NCBI RefSeq assembly: GCF_001277215.2
Contig: NZ_CP013940.1
Location: 620,001-684,000 of the forward strand
Direction: 5' to 3'
Source of the DNA: Cronobacter malonaticus LMG 23826
GTDB lineage: Bacteria > Pseudomonadota > Gammaproteobacteria > Enterobacterales > Enterobacteriaceae
DNA length: 64,000 bases
In this document: one piece after another, positions 34,360-44,006 of the stretch
Layout of the letters: the number at the start of each line of letters is the position of its first letter
Numbering within the stretch: position 1 is the first letter of the stretch
The notes under the pieces: model-generated
Database searches by the model: none
What the model was told of the DNA's origin: nothing
The model's input: the letters and a program-made list of their open reading frames with translations, nothing else
Position numbers and translations under genes: made by a program

Positions 34360-35649
34360 TTAGCGCATCGCGCGTTTCAGGATACGCTCCGCCTGGCGCT
34401 GGAATTCTGCCGCGGCGTCTTCAACGGATTTCTGGCCGTAATCGATATACTGCAACGCGGTGCCGAACTGCGACACGATCTGCGGATCGTCAAAATAGGG
34501 CGAAACGGCAAGCGTGGTCGGCAGCGACTGCGCCAGCTTCAGGCCCGACACCGACGGATCTTCATCTTTAATCACGCCCGCTTCGGTAAGCTGCGCCACC
34601 GCGGCTTTGCTGAGCGGCACGCCGCGCTCAAGGCCCAGCGCTGCGACACCCTCTTTGCTGTTCAGCAGGAAGTTAATCAGCTGCGCGGCCTCTTTCGGGT
34701 GTTTGGTCGATTTACCGATAGAGAGCATCTGCGCCGGTTTAAAGAACAGCCCTGCATCTTTCGCGCCCGGCAGCATCGGGTAGGCGCCAAGCTCCAGCTT
34801 CGCAGGCGGCTTTAAGTTGTCGGAGTATTTGGTAATGGTGGAGTTCCACATATAGGTGCCCGCCCACTCGCCCTGGATCCACGGCTTCATCTCATACATG
34901 TTGCTCTTGCCGAACGAGGCATAATATTTGGTGTCCGGCATGACGTGGCTGTCGATAAGCTTCTTATACATGCCGAAGAACTCGACCCACTGCTCTTTGC
35001 TGTACGCGAATTTTTTGGTTTTCTCATCCACCGCCGAAATATTGTATTTCTGCACCATGTACGAGTTGAGCAGGGCCAGCACATCCTGATGCTCCAGCAC
35101 AACCGGGTAATACTGTTTACCGAGTTTCGACTCGAACGTTTTGCCCGCTGCCATCAGCGCGTCCCAGGTTTTCGGGTAGTCGACGCCTGCTTTTTTCCAG
35201 GTTTCGTTGTTGTAGTAGAACACGCGCGCGGTAACGGAGATCGGAATGCCGTTCAGCTTGCCGTTAACGGTGGTGGACTTCAGCTCTTTCGGATCGAACT
35301 GGCTCAGGTCGATAATCTCTTTCACCTGATTTAAGTCGTAAAACCCGTCGCCGTTTTTCGAGAAAATCGGCAGCCAGTTCCAGTTGGTCTGCATCACGTC
35401 CGGCTCGGTGCCGCCCGCGATTTGGGTAGTGAGTCGCGAAAGATGGCCGTCCCAGCCGGTGTATTCCGGCTTAACGCTAATTTCCGGGTGCTGTTTGTGA
35501 AACTCCTCCAGCGCTTTCAGCGTGACCTGGTGACGGCCATTGCCGCCCCACCAGGACATCCGCAGTTCGACGTTTTCCGCCGAGTGCGACGGCAGCGCGC
35601 AGAGGGTGAGGGTAGACGCTAATGCTGTGCTAACGAGGGTTTTTTTCAT
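34360..35649 (-). CDS. togB: oligogalacturonide-binding protein TogB
   Basis: A 429-residue periplasmic solute-binding protein (family 1 extracellular). Start MKKTLVSTALASTLTLCALP at 35649 with a signal peptide ending near SHSA. Contains VELRMSWWGGNGRHQVTLKALEEF and AGGTEPDVMQTNWNWLP. The frame is open 16 codons upstream, but that would overlap togA and hide the signal peptide. Last gene of togMNAB, 13 bp after togA. Works with TogMN permease and TogA ATPase. Confidence 0.93.
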   Translation of the reverse strand: MKKTLVSTALASTLTLCALPSHSAENVELRMSWWGGNGRHQVTLKALEEFHKQHPEISVKPEYTGWDGHLSRLTTQIAGGTEPDVMQTNWNWLPIFSKNGDGFYDLNQVKEIIDLSQFDPKELKSTTVNGKLNGIPISVTARVFYYNNETWKKAGVDYPKTWDALMAAGKTFESKLGKQYYPVVLEHQDVLALLNSYMVQKYNISAVDEKTKKFAYSKEQWVEFFGMYKKLIDSHVMPDTKYYASFGKSNMYEMKPWIQGEWAGTYMWNSTITKYSDNLKPPAKLELGAYPMLPGAKDAGLFFKPAQMLSIGKSTKHPKEAAQLINFLLNSKEGVAALGLERGVPLSKAAVAQLTEAGVIKDEDPSVSGLKLAQSLPTTLAVSPYFDDPQIVSQFGTALQYIDYGQKSVEDAAAEFQRQAERILKRAMR

Positions 35650-35662
35650 TATAAGACTCCTG

Positions 35663-36790
35663 TCAGAGAGTGAGGTTCTGTTCTGTTTTGGCGTCAAAAA
35701 GATGACACTTATTCATGTCGAACTTAAAAAACACCTTGCGGTGAAGGCCCTTTTCAATCATCGGCTTAGCTTCATCGGAAGGGATGCGGCAGGTCATTTC
35801 GAAATCCGCCACCCTGAGATAGACGAAAAATTCGTGACCCATATTCTCCACGCGCACCAGCTCACCGGCACCGCAAGGTTCGGCACAGGGCGTATCGGAG
35901 ATTGAGACATATTCCGGGCGAATGCCGAAGAAAACCTGCTGCCCGGCGTACGCGGTCACTTTCTCCTGCTGACGCGGCGTCAGCGCCAGGCGATTATCAC
36001 CGATGCAGATCAGCAGTTGACCTGCTTCTTCCACCAGTTTGCCGGGCTTGATGTTCATCTCCGGCGCGCCGATAAAGCCCGCCACGAACATGTTTTTCGG
36101 GTAGTGATAGAGGTTGTCCGGCGTATCCACCTGCATAATATGGCCAAGCTTCATCACGCAGATGCGGTCGCCCATGGTCATCGCCTCAGTCTGATCGTGC
36201 GTCACGTAGACCGTGGTGGCCGGTTTGCCGCTCTTTTTCAATTGCTTATGCAAATCGGAAATACGGATACGCATCGAGGCGCGCAGTTTGGCGTCGAGGT
36301 TAGAAAGCGGCTCATCGAAGAGAAAGACATCCGGCTTTTTCACAATCGCGCGGCCCACCGCCACACGCTGCGCCTGGCCGCCGGAGAGCTGGCGCGGCAG
36401 ACGGTCGAGCAGCTCTTCCAGCTCAAGGATTTTCGCGGCCTCATCTACCTGGCGGTTAATCTGCTCTTTCGGCAGTTTGCTGAGCTTCAGGCCGAACGCC
36501 AGATTTTCGCGCACCGTCATATGCGGGTAGAGCGCGTAATTCTGAAACACCATCGCGATGCCGCGCTCTTTCGGCGCCAGGTTATTCACCAGCTTCTCGC
36601 CGATGCGTACTTCGCCGCCGCTGATCGTTTCAAGGCCCGCGAGCATACGCAGCGTGGTGGATTTGGCGCAGCCCGACGGCCCGACAATCACCATAAACTC
36701 ACCATCGGCGATTTTCAGGTCGATACCATGAACCGCTTTAAAGCCGTTGGAATAGACTTTTTCTAACTTATTGAAAATAACTTCAGCCAT
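35663..36790 (-). CDS. togA: oligogalacturonide ABC transporter ATPase TogA
   Basis: A 375-residue MalK-type ATPase. Walker A GPSGCAKSTT (an Ala replaces the common Gly; by recall this is typical of TogA), signature LSGGQAQRVAVGRA, Walker B DVFLFDEPLSNLDAKLRA, switch His in VTHDQTEAMT, then a C-terminal TOBE/OB regulatory domain (235-375). Third gene of togMNAB. Confidence 0.94.
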   Translation of the reverse strand: MAEVIFNKLEKVYSNGFKAVHGIDLKIADGEFMVIVGPSGCAKSTTLRMLAGLETISGGEVRIGEKLVNNLAPKERGIAMVFQNYALYPHMTVRENLAFGLKLSKLPKEQINRQVDEAAKILELEELLDRLPRQLSGGQAQRVAVGRAIVKKPDVFLFDEPLSNLDAKLRASMRIRISDLHKQLKKSGKPATTVYVTHDQTEAMTMGDRICVMKLGHIMQVDTPDNLYHYPKNMFVAGFIGAPEMNIKPGKLVEEAGQLLICIGDNRLALTPRQQEKVTAYAGQQVFFGIRPEYVSISDTPCAEPCGAGELVRVENMGHEFFVYLRVADFEMTCRIPSDEAKPMIEKGLHRKVFFKFDMNKCHLFDAKTEQNLTL

Positions 36791-36802
36791 GATAATCCCC
36801 TG

Positions 36803-37717
36803 TTAACCTTTGATTCCGCTGCTGGCCACGCCCTGCACGAAGTAACGCTGGGCCAGGAAAAAGACGATGATGGACGGCAGGATTGAGATGCTCGCCATTG
36901 CCAGAATTTCGTTCCACGGCGCGCCTTCGGTCACGTCGATGGACATTTTGAGCGCCAGCGCTATCGGATACTTATCGACGCTGTAGACGTAAATCAGCGG
37001 CCCGATAAAGTCGTTCATCGACCACATAAACTGGAACAGCGCGACTGAGATCATGGCCGGCTTGAGGATCGGCACCACCACATACCACAGCACCTGGAAG
37101 GAGTTGCAGCCGTCGATTTGCGCCGCTTCTTCCATGTCGCGCGGCACGCCGCGCAGGAACTGGATCAGCATAAAGACGAAGAACCCCTGGGTGGCGAAGG
37201 CCATCGGCAGCCAGAGCGGCAAGTAGCTGTTGAGCATCCCCATTTCACGGAACATCAGGTATTGCGGGATAAGCAACACGGTGCTCGGCAGCAGCATGGT
37301 GGCGATAAGCGTGGCGAACCAGAATTTCTTCCACGGGATCTCAAAGCGCGCGAAACCGTACGCCACAATGGTGGAGGAGATAACCGTCAGCACGACTTTT
37401 GGGATCACATACTTAAACGTGTTCATCATGTAATGCCCGAAGTTATATTCGGTGCCGGTTTTCCAGCCGTTGATAAAACCGTCCCAGGTCGCGTGCGTCG
37501 GCCACAGGCTGAGCGTGGTGAAAATCTCGTGGTTGGGTTTAAACGACGCCGAGAACATCCACGCCAGCGGGTAGAGCATTAACAGGCCGACGAGCAGCAG
37601 AATCACGTAACGGACGGCGCGGCTTGCTTTTTCACGCCGCAGCGTGCGCGCCACTTCGCGGTCGCCCGCGCTGATGGCCGGGCGGGGGGCCAGTTGCCCT
37701 TGTTGGATATCAGCCAT
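36803..37717 (-). CDS. togN: oligogalacturonide ABC permease TogN
   Basis: A 304-residue inner-membrane permease (MalG type) with six transmembrane segments and the EAA coupling loop EEAAQIDGCNSFQVLWYVVVPILKP. N-terminal cytoplasmic extension of about 30 residues. Overlaps the end of togM by 8 bp. Confidence 0.93.
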   Translation of the reverse strand: MADIQQGQLAPRPAISAGDREVARTLRREKASRAVRYVILLLVGLLMLYPLAWMFSASFKPNHEIFTTLSLWPTHATWDGFINGWKTGTEYNFGHYMMNTFKYVIPKVVLTVISSTIVAYGFARFEIPWKKFWFATLIATMLLPSTVLLIPQYLMFREMGMLNSYLPLWLPMAFATQGFFVFMLIQFLRGVPRDMEEAAQIDGCNSFQVLWYVVVPILKPAMISVALFQFMWSMNDFIGPLIYVYSVDKYPIALALKMSIDVTEGAPWNEILAMASISILPSIIVFFLAQRYFVQGVASSGIKG

Positions 37718-38600
37718 TTTTGCCTCCCTTATCGGCGGAGTAGAAGACCCAGTATTTCGAGGATTTGAAAGCGATGGAGGCGAAGAGCGCCACCACCAGG
37801 AACAGCACCCAGGCGAGCGCCGCGCCGTAGCCCATATCGAAATATTTAAAGGCGGTGTCGTAGATATAGAGTGAGAAGAGATAGGTGTAATAGGTCGGGC
37901 CGCCGCCGGTAATCACATACGGGCCGGTAAATTCCTGGAACGCCTGGGTGGTCTGCATAATAAAGTTAAAGAAGATAACCGGCGTAATCAGCGGCACCGT
38001 CACTTTTATAAACATCTGCCACTTCGAAGCGCCGTCGATCATCGCTGCCTCATACTGCGACTGCGGCACGTTTTGTAGCGCGGCCAGGAAAATCACCATC
38101 GCGGAGCCAAACTGCCAGACGCGCAGCAGCGTGACGGACATCAGCGCCAGCGACGGCTCGCCAAGCCAGTTCACCGGATCTAACCCAAACACGCCGATAA
38201 AGCTGTTCAGCAGCCCATCAATGGCGAACAGCGCGCGCCACAGCACGGCGATGGCCACAGAGCTGCCGAGAATCGACGGAATGTAATACGCGGTGCGGAA
38301 AAAGCCGATGCCGCGCAGTTTGAAATTGAGCACAAACGCGATGCCGAGCGCGAAGGCGAGCTTTAAGGGGATAGTCAGGAACACGTAGGCGAACGTCACG
38401 CCCATCGATTTCCAGAAGAGATCGTCATCCATCAGCATGTAACGGTAGTTTTCGATACCGTTAAACACCGGCGGATTCATCAGGTCGTACTCGGTGAAGC
38501 TGAGCGCGAAAGAGGAAACAAAAGGAAAGGCCGTAAAGACTATCAGCCCGATGATATAGGGCGATATCCAGGCCAGACCCAGAAGCTTGTTTTCATTCAT
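37710..38600 (-). CDS. togM: oligogalacturonide ABC permease TogM
   Basis: A 296-residue MalF-type permease, six transmembrane segments, EAA loop YEAAMIDGASKWQMFIKVTVPLITP. First gene of the minus-strand togMNAB operon, preceded by a KdgR-type box about 205 bp upstream. Confidence 0.93.
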   Translation of the reverse strand: MNENKLLGLAWISPYIIGLIVFTAFPFVSSFALSFTEYDLMNPPVFNGIENYRYMLMDDDLFWKSMGVTFAYVFLTIPLKLAFALGIAFVLNFKLRGIGFFRTAYYIPSILGSSVAIAVLWRALFAIDGLLNSFIGVFGLDPVNWLGEPSLALMSVTLLRVWQFGSAMVIFLAALQNVPQSQYEAAMIDGASKWQMFIKVTVPLITPVIFFNFIMQTTQAFQEFTGPYVITGGGPTYYTYLFSLYIYDTAFKYFDMGYGAALAWVLFLVVALFASIAFKSSKYWVFYSADKGGKNG

Positions 38601-39210
38601 ACATACCTACCTGGCATTCAAGGGTGTATTAATCGGATCGGATGTGCGTGCTGTAATGCGCGACAGCGAACGGGCCAGACCCGGAAAGGCGTGGCCGGGC
38701 GGCCCTGCTATCGCGATGCCAATAACGTTTTGCCATGAAAATATGGCGAGATTAACGTGATGAAGATCGCGTCTTTTATTATTTATTGAACCTCTGTTTC
38801 TTGTTTCTGAAACGGTGTTTTAATTTATTTTATTGCTATTTATTTCGCCGTCATTCGATAAATGGCGGAAATGTGATCATGGTCGAAACGCTGTTCTGGT
38901 TTTTTGAAGCAGCGCTGTTTTTACCGACGGGAGGGGCATACAACTTTTGGTAGGCACGTAAATAAGTGTTTGCGCTAAATTAGGATTATTCGTAATAATG
39001 ATGATTACGGATGCAGTACCTCTACTCCTAACAAGGATATGTTTCTCTGTTTTGCATACTTTTTTGAATTTTGTCAAAGAGATAACTGTATGCGCCCGTC
39101 GCTTTTCTAAAAGCAATTCATTTGCCCGCTGAAACAATTCGCACGCATATTGTTTCAGTGAGATTAATTTCGACTTCAACAGCAGCTTCATTTAACGTAA
39201 CGCACTCACT
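38601..39210. other. togM/fepE divergent AT-rich region
   Basis: 610 bp. Left part GC-rich, right part (from about 38750) markedly AT-rich. Contains a KdgR-type box at 38804-38826 and a weaker one near 38882 (TCGAAACGCTGTTCTG). A minus-strand frame at 38877-39191 has a Lys/Leu/Thr-rich product without an SD and is not accepted. Confidence 0.55.
38804..38826. promoter_or_regulatory. KdgR-type box before togMNAB
   Basis: TTTCTGAAACGGTGTTTTAA: GAAACggTGTTTT core, upstream of togM. Confidence 0.65.
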
Positions 39211-40353
39211 ATGTCATCGATAGATATCAAGAATAATCCGCTCGCCTCTGCGCCGGATTACCCGCTTCTCGACCAGCAGCGCGCTGAAATAGATCTGTTT
39301 GCGCTTGTCGACGTGCTTTTTAAATCCCGCAAGGTGATTATTTCGATTACTGCCCTGTTCATTGTGATGGGGCTGGCGCTGGCCTTTTTGCTGCCGCAAA
39401 AATGGACCAGCGAGGCGGTGGTTTCCATTCCTGAAACGCCCCAGCTCATTGAGCTACAGCGCGTACTGGTCGATCTTCAAGTACTGGATGTCGACGCCGC
39501 TATCGATGCCGCTACGCTCGAAAATATGTTTCTTAAAAAATTCGATTCGCGGGCGCTTCAGGAGAAATTCCTGCGGACTTCGCCGTGGGTGCAGGCGCAG
39601 GTAAAGGAAGCGCAGGGCGATACGGAAAGCCTGCAACGCGCTATTACGCTGGTGGCGCAGCGCATCAAAATGACCTCTAACGACAACCCGAAAGCGGCGA
39701 CAGCCTCGCCTTACAGCTCCTGGACGCTGAGCTTTACCGCGCCGAAAGCCCATGATGCGCAGCGCGTGTTAAAGGAATACATCAACTATGCGGCGCTGGC
39801 CGTACAGCGAGAGGTGCTGGAGAATCTGCGCGCGATTGTTGAGCTGAAAGCGAAATCGGAAGAGAGTAGCCTGGTGATTGAGCGTAATAAGCTGGATAAC
39901 GAGCATAAAATCGCGATTCAGCGTCTGAACTATTCGTTGCAGGTCGCGAACGCCGCAGGCATTAAAAAACCGGTTTACAGTAACGGGCAAGCGGTGAAAG
40001 ACGACCCGGATTACTCGATTGCGCTTGGGGCTGACGGCCTGGCGCAGAAGCTCGCTATTGAACGCTCAATCACCGATGTCACGGCGCTGAACGCCGCCAT
40101 CCAGAACCGTGAATATCGCCTCGCGGAGCTGAAAAAGCTGAACCTGGCCGATGTGGATTTTCAGCCGTTCCACTATCAGATGGCGCCTTCGCTGCCGGTG
40201 AAAAGCGACGGGCCGGGCAAGGCGCTGGTGCTTATCCTGGCAGCGATGCTGGGCTTTATCAGCGCCTGCGCACTGGTACTGGTGCGTGATGTCATCGCGA
40301 AGCGGCAGGTTATGGTGCAACGCCCTGCTGACGTCGACGCGCTGCTCTCCTGA
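39211..40353 (+). CDS. fepE: LPS O-antigen chain-length regulator FepE (Wzz family)
   Basis: A 380-residue polysaccharide co-polymerase of the Wzz family that sets very long O-antigen modal length. Two transmembrane helices (about 40-62, VIISITALFIVMGLALAFLL; and about 335-358, ALVLILAAMLGFISACALV) flank a periplasmic coiled-coil domain. Shares NAAGIKKPVYSNGQAVKDDP and SLPVKSDGPGKA with E. coli FepE by recall. It sits inside the pectin locus rather than beside enterobactin genes, in an AT-rich setting. A terminator follows. Confidence 0.88.
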   Translation: MSSIDIKNNPLASAPDYPLLDQQRAEIDLFALVDVLFKSRKVIISITALFIVMGLALAFLLPQKWTSEAVVSIPETPQLIELQRVLVDLQVLDVDAAIDAATLENMFLKKFDSRALQEKFLRTSPWVQAQVKEAQGDTESLQRAITLVAQRIKMTSNDNPKAATASPYSSWTLSFTAPKAHDAQRVLKEYINYAALAVQREVLENLRAIVELKAKSEESSLVIERNKLDNEHKIAIQRLNYSLQVANAAGIKKPVYSNGQAVKDDPDYSIALGADGLAQKLAIERSITDVTALNAAIQNREYRLAELKKLNLADVDFQPFHYQMAPSLPVKSDGPGKALVLILAAMLGFISACALVLVRDVIAKRQVMVQRPADVDALLS

Positions 40354-40370
40354 TACCGCTGAGCTGACAA

Positions 40371-40398
40371 AAAAGCCGCCTTTTCGGGCGGCTTTTTT
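40371..40398. terminator. bidirectional terminator between fepE and kdgF
   Basis: AAAAGCCGCC-ttttc-GGGCGGCTTTT, A-run on the left and T-run on the right, serving both convergent genes. Confidence 0.9.
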
Positions 40399-40409
40399 AT
40401 AGGCGCGAT

Positions 40410-40733
40410 TTACTTCAGGAAATCTTCACGCACTGGCGTAAAGGTGTCGAGCAGCGTGCCGGGCGTAATACAGACGCAGCCATGCATGATATTCGGTTGT
40501 TTATAGAGGGTATCGCCCGCACTTACGCGGCGGGTTTCTTCACCGATGGTAAATTCAAATTCGCCAGAGAGCACATAGGTCAGTTGCTCATGCGGATGGC
40601 AGTGCATCGGGCCGACCGCACCGGCGTCAAAATTCACTTCCACCGCCATCATTTTGCCGCCGTGGGCCAGAATGCGGCGCGTGACGCCATTGCCCAAATC
40701 CTCAAGCGTCGTCTCTTTGTGATAGATAAACAT
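40410..40733 (-). CDS. kdgF: cupin protein KdgF (uronate linearisation)
   Basis: A 107-residue single cupin barrel. Metal-site motif MHCHPHEQLTYVLSGEFEF and second motif IMHGCVCITPG. KdgF converts 4,5-unsaturated galacturonate to the linear keto form for KduI/KduD. The start is set at MFIYHKETTL (40733). The frame extends 11 codons upstream into the KdgR box. Isolated from the other pectin genes by fepE, but with its own KdgR-type box. Confidence 0.88.
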   Translation of the reverse strand: MFIYHKETTLEDLGNGVTRRILAHGGKMMAVEVNFDAGAVGPMHCHPHEQLTYVLSGEFEFTIGEETRRVSAGDTLYKQPNIMHGCVCITPGTLLDTFTPVREDFLK

Positions 40734-40747
40734 GCCGAGCCTCTGAT

Positions 40748-40768
40748 TTGTGAAACGTTGTTTCAATT
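40748..40768. promoter_or_regulatory. KdgR-type box before kdgF
   Basis: TTGTGAAACGTTGTTTCAAT, a nearly perfect palindrome around GAAACgttGTTTC, 14 bp upstream of the kdgF start. Confidence 0.8.
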
Positions 40769-40885
40769 AATCTATCCTGGCATCTGACAGAAAAGAACAT
40801 ACCGCGCCGGGAAATGGCGGGCGGATCACATTTGTTCCGCTCTGTGAGCATGTTATAACCGGGGAAGCGCAAACAGGAGGCAACG

Positions 40886-41587
40886 ATGAAGACAGTAGGC
40901 TTGCTCGGCGGCATGAGCTGGGAATCGACCATCCCTTATTACCGGTTAATTAATGAAGGCGTGCGCGACCGACTCGGCGGGCTGCACTCCGCGCAACTGC
41001 TACTGCACAGCGTCGATTTTCACGATATCGAAGCCTGCCAGGCGAGCGGCGAATGGGAGAAGGCGGGCGAAATACTGGCGCAGGCGGCGCTCGGTTTAGA
41101 ACGCGCCGGCGCGCAGGCCATCGTGCTCTGTACCAATACGATGCATAAAGTGGCGCACCAGATTGAAGCGCGTTGCGCGCTGCCGTTTTTGCATATCGCC
41201 GACGCGACGGGCCGCGCCATCGAACAGGCGGGGCTGCGCAAGGTGGCGCTGCTCGGCACCCGTTACACCATGGAGCAGGATTTTTACCGCGCGCGGCTGG
41301 AAGACGGGTTTGGCATCACATCGCTTATCCCGGATGCGCCTGCGCGTTTGCGCATTAATCAGATTATTTTCGATGAACTGTGTCTTGGGAAAATCATCGC
41401 AGAATCAAAACGCTACTATCAGCAGCAGATTGAGATCCTGGCAGAGCAAGGCGCGCAGGGCGTAATTTTCGGCTGTACCGAAATCGGCCTGTTGCTCGGC
41501 GCGCAGGATTGCCCGCTGCCGGTGTTCGACACCGCCGCGCTGCACGCCGCCGATGCGGTGAACTTTATGCTGGGCGACCAGGACTGA
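40886..41587 (+). CDS. ygeA: amino-acid racemase YgeA (RacD family)
   Basis: A 233-residue aspartate/glutamate racemase-family protein. Catalytic cysteines lie in VLCTNTMHK and FGCTEIGLL. The N-terminus [20 protein letters not shown] is diagnostic. E. coli YgeA is a broad-spectrum racemase reported for homoserine. SD AGGAGG. It overlaps the convergent lysR by 23 bp, as in the E. coli ygeA-lysR-lysA arrangement. Confidence 0.94.
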   Translation: MKTVGLLGGMSWESTIPYYRLINEGVRDRLGGLHSAQLLLHSVDFHDIEACQASGEWEKAGEILAQAALGLERAGAQAIVLCTNTMHKVAHQIEARCALPFLHIADATGRAIEQAGLRKVALLGTRYTMEQDFYRARLEDGFGITSLIPDAPARLRINQIIFDELCLGKIIAESKRYYQQQIEILAEQGAQGVIFGCTEIGLLLGAQDCPLPVFDTAALHAADAVNFMLGDQD

Positions 41588-42503
41588 CCAGCATCGCCTC
41601 CAGCGTGTCGCTAAGCCCTTTCATCTGCTGCTGCAGATGCTGGCTGAACGCCTCCACCAGCGCGGAAGCGGGGCGGTGCAGGGGGCGGATGAGACTCACA
41701 GTGAAAGGCACCGCCACGCTGAAGCGGCGCACCACAATGCCCGTTGCCGCGTAATCGAGCGCTGTCAGTGGGTTTACTATCGATACGCCCACGCCTGCAC
41801 GTACCATCGCGCAGACTGACGCGGCGCTGTGGGTTTCCAGCACCATGCGCCGCTGCACGTTATGCTCCTGAAAGAGGGAATCAAGCAGTTGCCGGTAGCT
41901 GTCGGTACGCGACAGGCTGATGTAGTTTTCGCCCGCAAAATCCTGCGGCGTAAGCTGCGGTTTATCGGCCAGCACATGGCCTGCGGGCAACACGCATACC
42001 TCATTTAACGTCAGTAGCGTCAGGCGCTCGGTGCCGGCGGGCGTGGCGGTATTTTCCGTAATGCCTAAATCGTGACGCTGGGCGGAGAGCCACTCCTCAA
42101 GCAGCGGCGACTCCTGCGGCACGATGTTCAGGCTCACGTCCGGGTAGTTATCCAGAAACGGCTTTAACACCAGCGGCAGCAGCGACTGCGAAAAAACCGG
42201 CAGGCAGGCGATGGAAAGCTCGCCCTGGCGGAACTGGCGCAGGCTTTCGGCGGCGCTGATTATTCGGTCAAGCCCATACCAGGAGCGCTGCACTTCTTCA
42301 AACAGGCGCAAGCCCTGGACGGTGGGATGCAGCCGTCCGCGGCTACGGGTAAAGAGCGACAGGCCAATGAGTTTCTCAAAGCGCGCCAGTTCGCGGCTGA
42401 CGGTGGGCTGCGAGGTGCGCAGGAGCGCCGCCGCCTCCGTGAGATTGCCCGCGGTCATGACCGCGTGAAAGATTTCGATATGGCGGAGCGTGACGCCAGG
42501 CAT
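41565..42503 (-). CDS. lysR: LysR, activator of lysA
   Basis: A 312-residue LTTR. HTH at about residues 18-40 ([20 protein letters not shown]), linker helix and co-inducer domain (93-300). The start at 42503 ([15 protein letters not shown]) follows GAGGAAC. The frame is open another 46 codons through intergenic repeats, which is not real. Divergent from lysA. Activates lysA in the presence of diaminopimelate. Confidence 0.95.
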   Translation of the reverse strand: MPGVTLRHIEIFHAVMTAGNLTEAAALLRTSQPTVSRELARFEKLIGLSLFTRSRGRLHPTVQGLRLFEEVQRSWYGLDRIISAAESLRQFRQGELSIACLPVFSQSLLPLVLKPFLDNYPDVSLNIVPQESPLLEEWLSAQRHDLGITENTATPAGTERLTLLTLNEVCVLPAGHVLADKPQLTPQDFAGENYISLSRTDSYRQLLDSLFQEHNVQRRMVLETHSAASVCAMVRAGVGVSIVNPLTALDYAATGIVVRRFSVAVPFTVSLIRPLHRPASALVEAFSQHLQQQMKGLSDTLEAMLVSPGRPA

Positions 42504-42543
42504 TGCGGGTTCCTCGTTGGTGGAAGTGGTGTGTTGCCAGAGA

Positions 42544-42640
42544 GCCGCTGGCGGGTGCGCTGCGCTTACCCGCCCTACAACAACAGATACGTCGCCGCTG
42601 GCGGGTGCGCTCTGCTTACTCGCTCTACCAGTGCCGGGCA
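42544..42640. repeat. pair of GGCGGGTGCGCT repeats in the lysR-lysA gap
   Basis: Two units starting GCCGCTGGCGGGTGCGC at 42544 and 42594 (50-bp period), each ending in a CGCCCTAC / CGCTCTAC tract. Same family as 34110-34293. They separate lysR from the lysA promoter. Confidence 0.8.
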
Positions 42641-42743
42641 ATGAAAAACCATATCATTTTTGCATAGACTCACGAGAAAACGATATTTTTTCTTCGCTAA
42701 CGGCTGTGGCGTAATAAAGGCATTAGCTTAAAGGAGTCTCGCC

Positions 42744-44006
42744 ATGCCACGTTCGCTTTATCACACCGACAGCGCCCTTAACGCCGACACGCTGCTGCCG
42801 CTGCCCGCGCAGTACGGCGGCCCGGTCTGGGTTTATGACGCGCAGATAATTCGCGCGCAAATTGACCGCCTGCGCCAGTTCGACGTTATTCGTTTCGCCC
42901 AGAAAGCCTGCTCGAATATTCATATTCTGCGCCTGATGCGCGAGGCGGGCGTAAAAGTGGATTCCGTGTCGCTCGGCGAGATCGAACGCGCTATCGCCGC
43001 GGGCTACAATCCGCGCCAGAACCCGGACGATATCGTATTTACGGCGGATGTGCTGGACGACGCCACCATCGCCCGCGTGCATGAACTGAGCGTGCCGGTC
43101 AACGCAGGCTCGGTGGATATGCTGGAGCAGCTCGGCGCGGTATCGCCAGGGCATCGCGTCTGGCTGCGCATCAATCCGGGCTTTGGCCACGGCCACAGCC
43201 AGAAAACCAATACCGGCGGCGAGAACAGCAAACACGGCATCTGGTACAGCGATCTCCCGGCGGCGCTGGCGGTGATGCAGCGCTATCAGCTGAAGCTGGT
43301 TGGCATGCACATGCATATCGGATCCGGCGTCGATTACGGGCATCTGGAGCGCGTGTGCGGCGCGATGATAAGCCAGGTGATCGAGTTCGGCCAGGATCTG
43401 GAGGCGATCTCCGCTGGCGGCGGGCTGTCCATTCCTTACCGCGAGGGCGACGAAACCATCGATACCGGCCACTATTTCGGCCTGTGGAACCGCGCCCGTG
43501 AGCAGATCGCCGCGCACTTTGGTCATCCGATCAAACTTGAGATCGAGCCGGGGCGTTTTCTGGTGGCGGAAGCGGGCGTGCTGGTGGCGCAGGTGCGCAG
43601 CGTTAAAGAGATGGGATCGCGCCATTTCGTGCTGATCGACGCGGGCTTTAACGATCTGATGCGCCCGTCGATGTACGGCAGCTATCACCATATTTCCGCG
43701 CTGGCGGCGGATGGCCGCGACCTGCGCGACGCGCCGCTGCTGGAAACGGTGGTTGCCGGGCCGCTGTGTGAGTCGGGGGATGTGTTTACGCAGCAGGAAG
43801 GCGGCAAAGTGGAAACCCGCGCGCTGCCGGCGGTGCGTCCGGGCGATTATCTGGTGCTGCATGATACCGGCGCGTATGGCGCGTCGATGTCGTCTAACTA
43901 CAACAGCCGCCCGCTCCTGCCGGAAGTGCTGCTGGAAAACGGCGAGGCGCGCACCATTCGCCGTCGTCAGACGATCGACGAATTACTGGCGCTTGAGCGT
44001 TTTTAA
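42744..44006 (+). CDS. lysA: diaminopimelate decarboxylase
   Basis: A 420-residue PLP fold-III decarboxylase, last step of lysine synthesis. PLP lysine in IRFAQKACSNIH (about residue 54), phosphate loop SAGGGLSIPY, substrate motif EPGRFLVAEAG, and PLCESGDVF with catalytic Cys from the partner subunit. SD AAGGAG. Ends overlapping the convergent LacI-type gene by 24 bp. Confidence 0.96.
   Translation: MPRSLYHTDSALNADTLLPLPAQYGGPVWVYDAQIIRAQIDRLRQFDVIRFAQKACSNIHILRLMREAGVKVDSVSLGEIERAIAAGYNPRQNPDDIVFTADVLDDATIARVHELSVPVNAGSVDMLEQLGAVSPGHRVWLRINPGFGHGHSQKTNTGGENSKHGIWYSDLPAALAVMQRYQLKLVGMHMHIGSGVDYGHLERVCGAMISQVIEFGQDLEAISAGGGLSIPYREGDETIDTGHYFGLWNRAREQIAAHFGHPIKLEIEPGRFLVAEAGVLVAQVRSVKEMGSRHFVLIDAGFNDLMRPSMYGSYHHISALAADGRDLRDAPLLETVVAGPLCESGDVFTQQEGGKVETRALPAVRPGDYLVLHDTGAYGASMSSNYNSRPLLPEVLLENGEARTIRRRQTIDELLALERF

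Noticed and set aside
38877..39191. 104-codon minus-strand ORF upstream of fepE
   Set aside because: No SD or family features. Overlaps the regulatory region.
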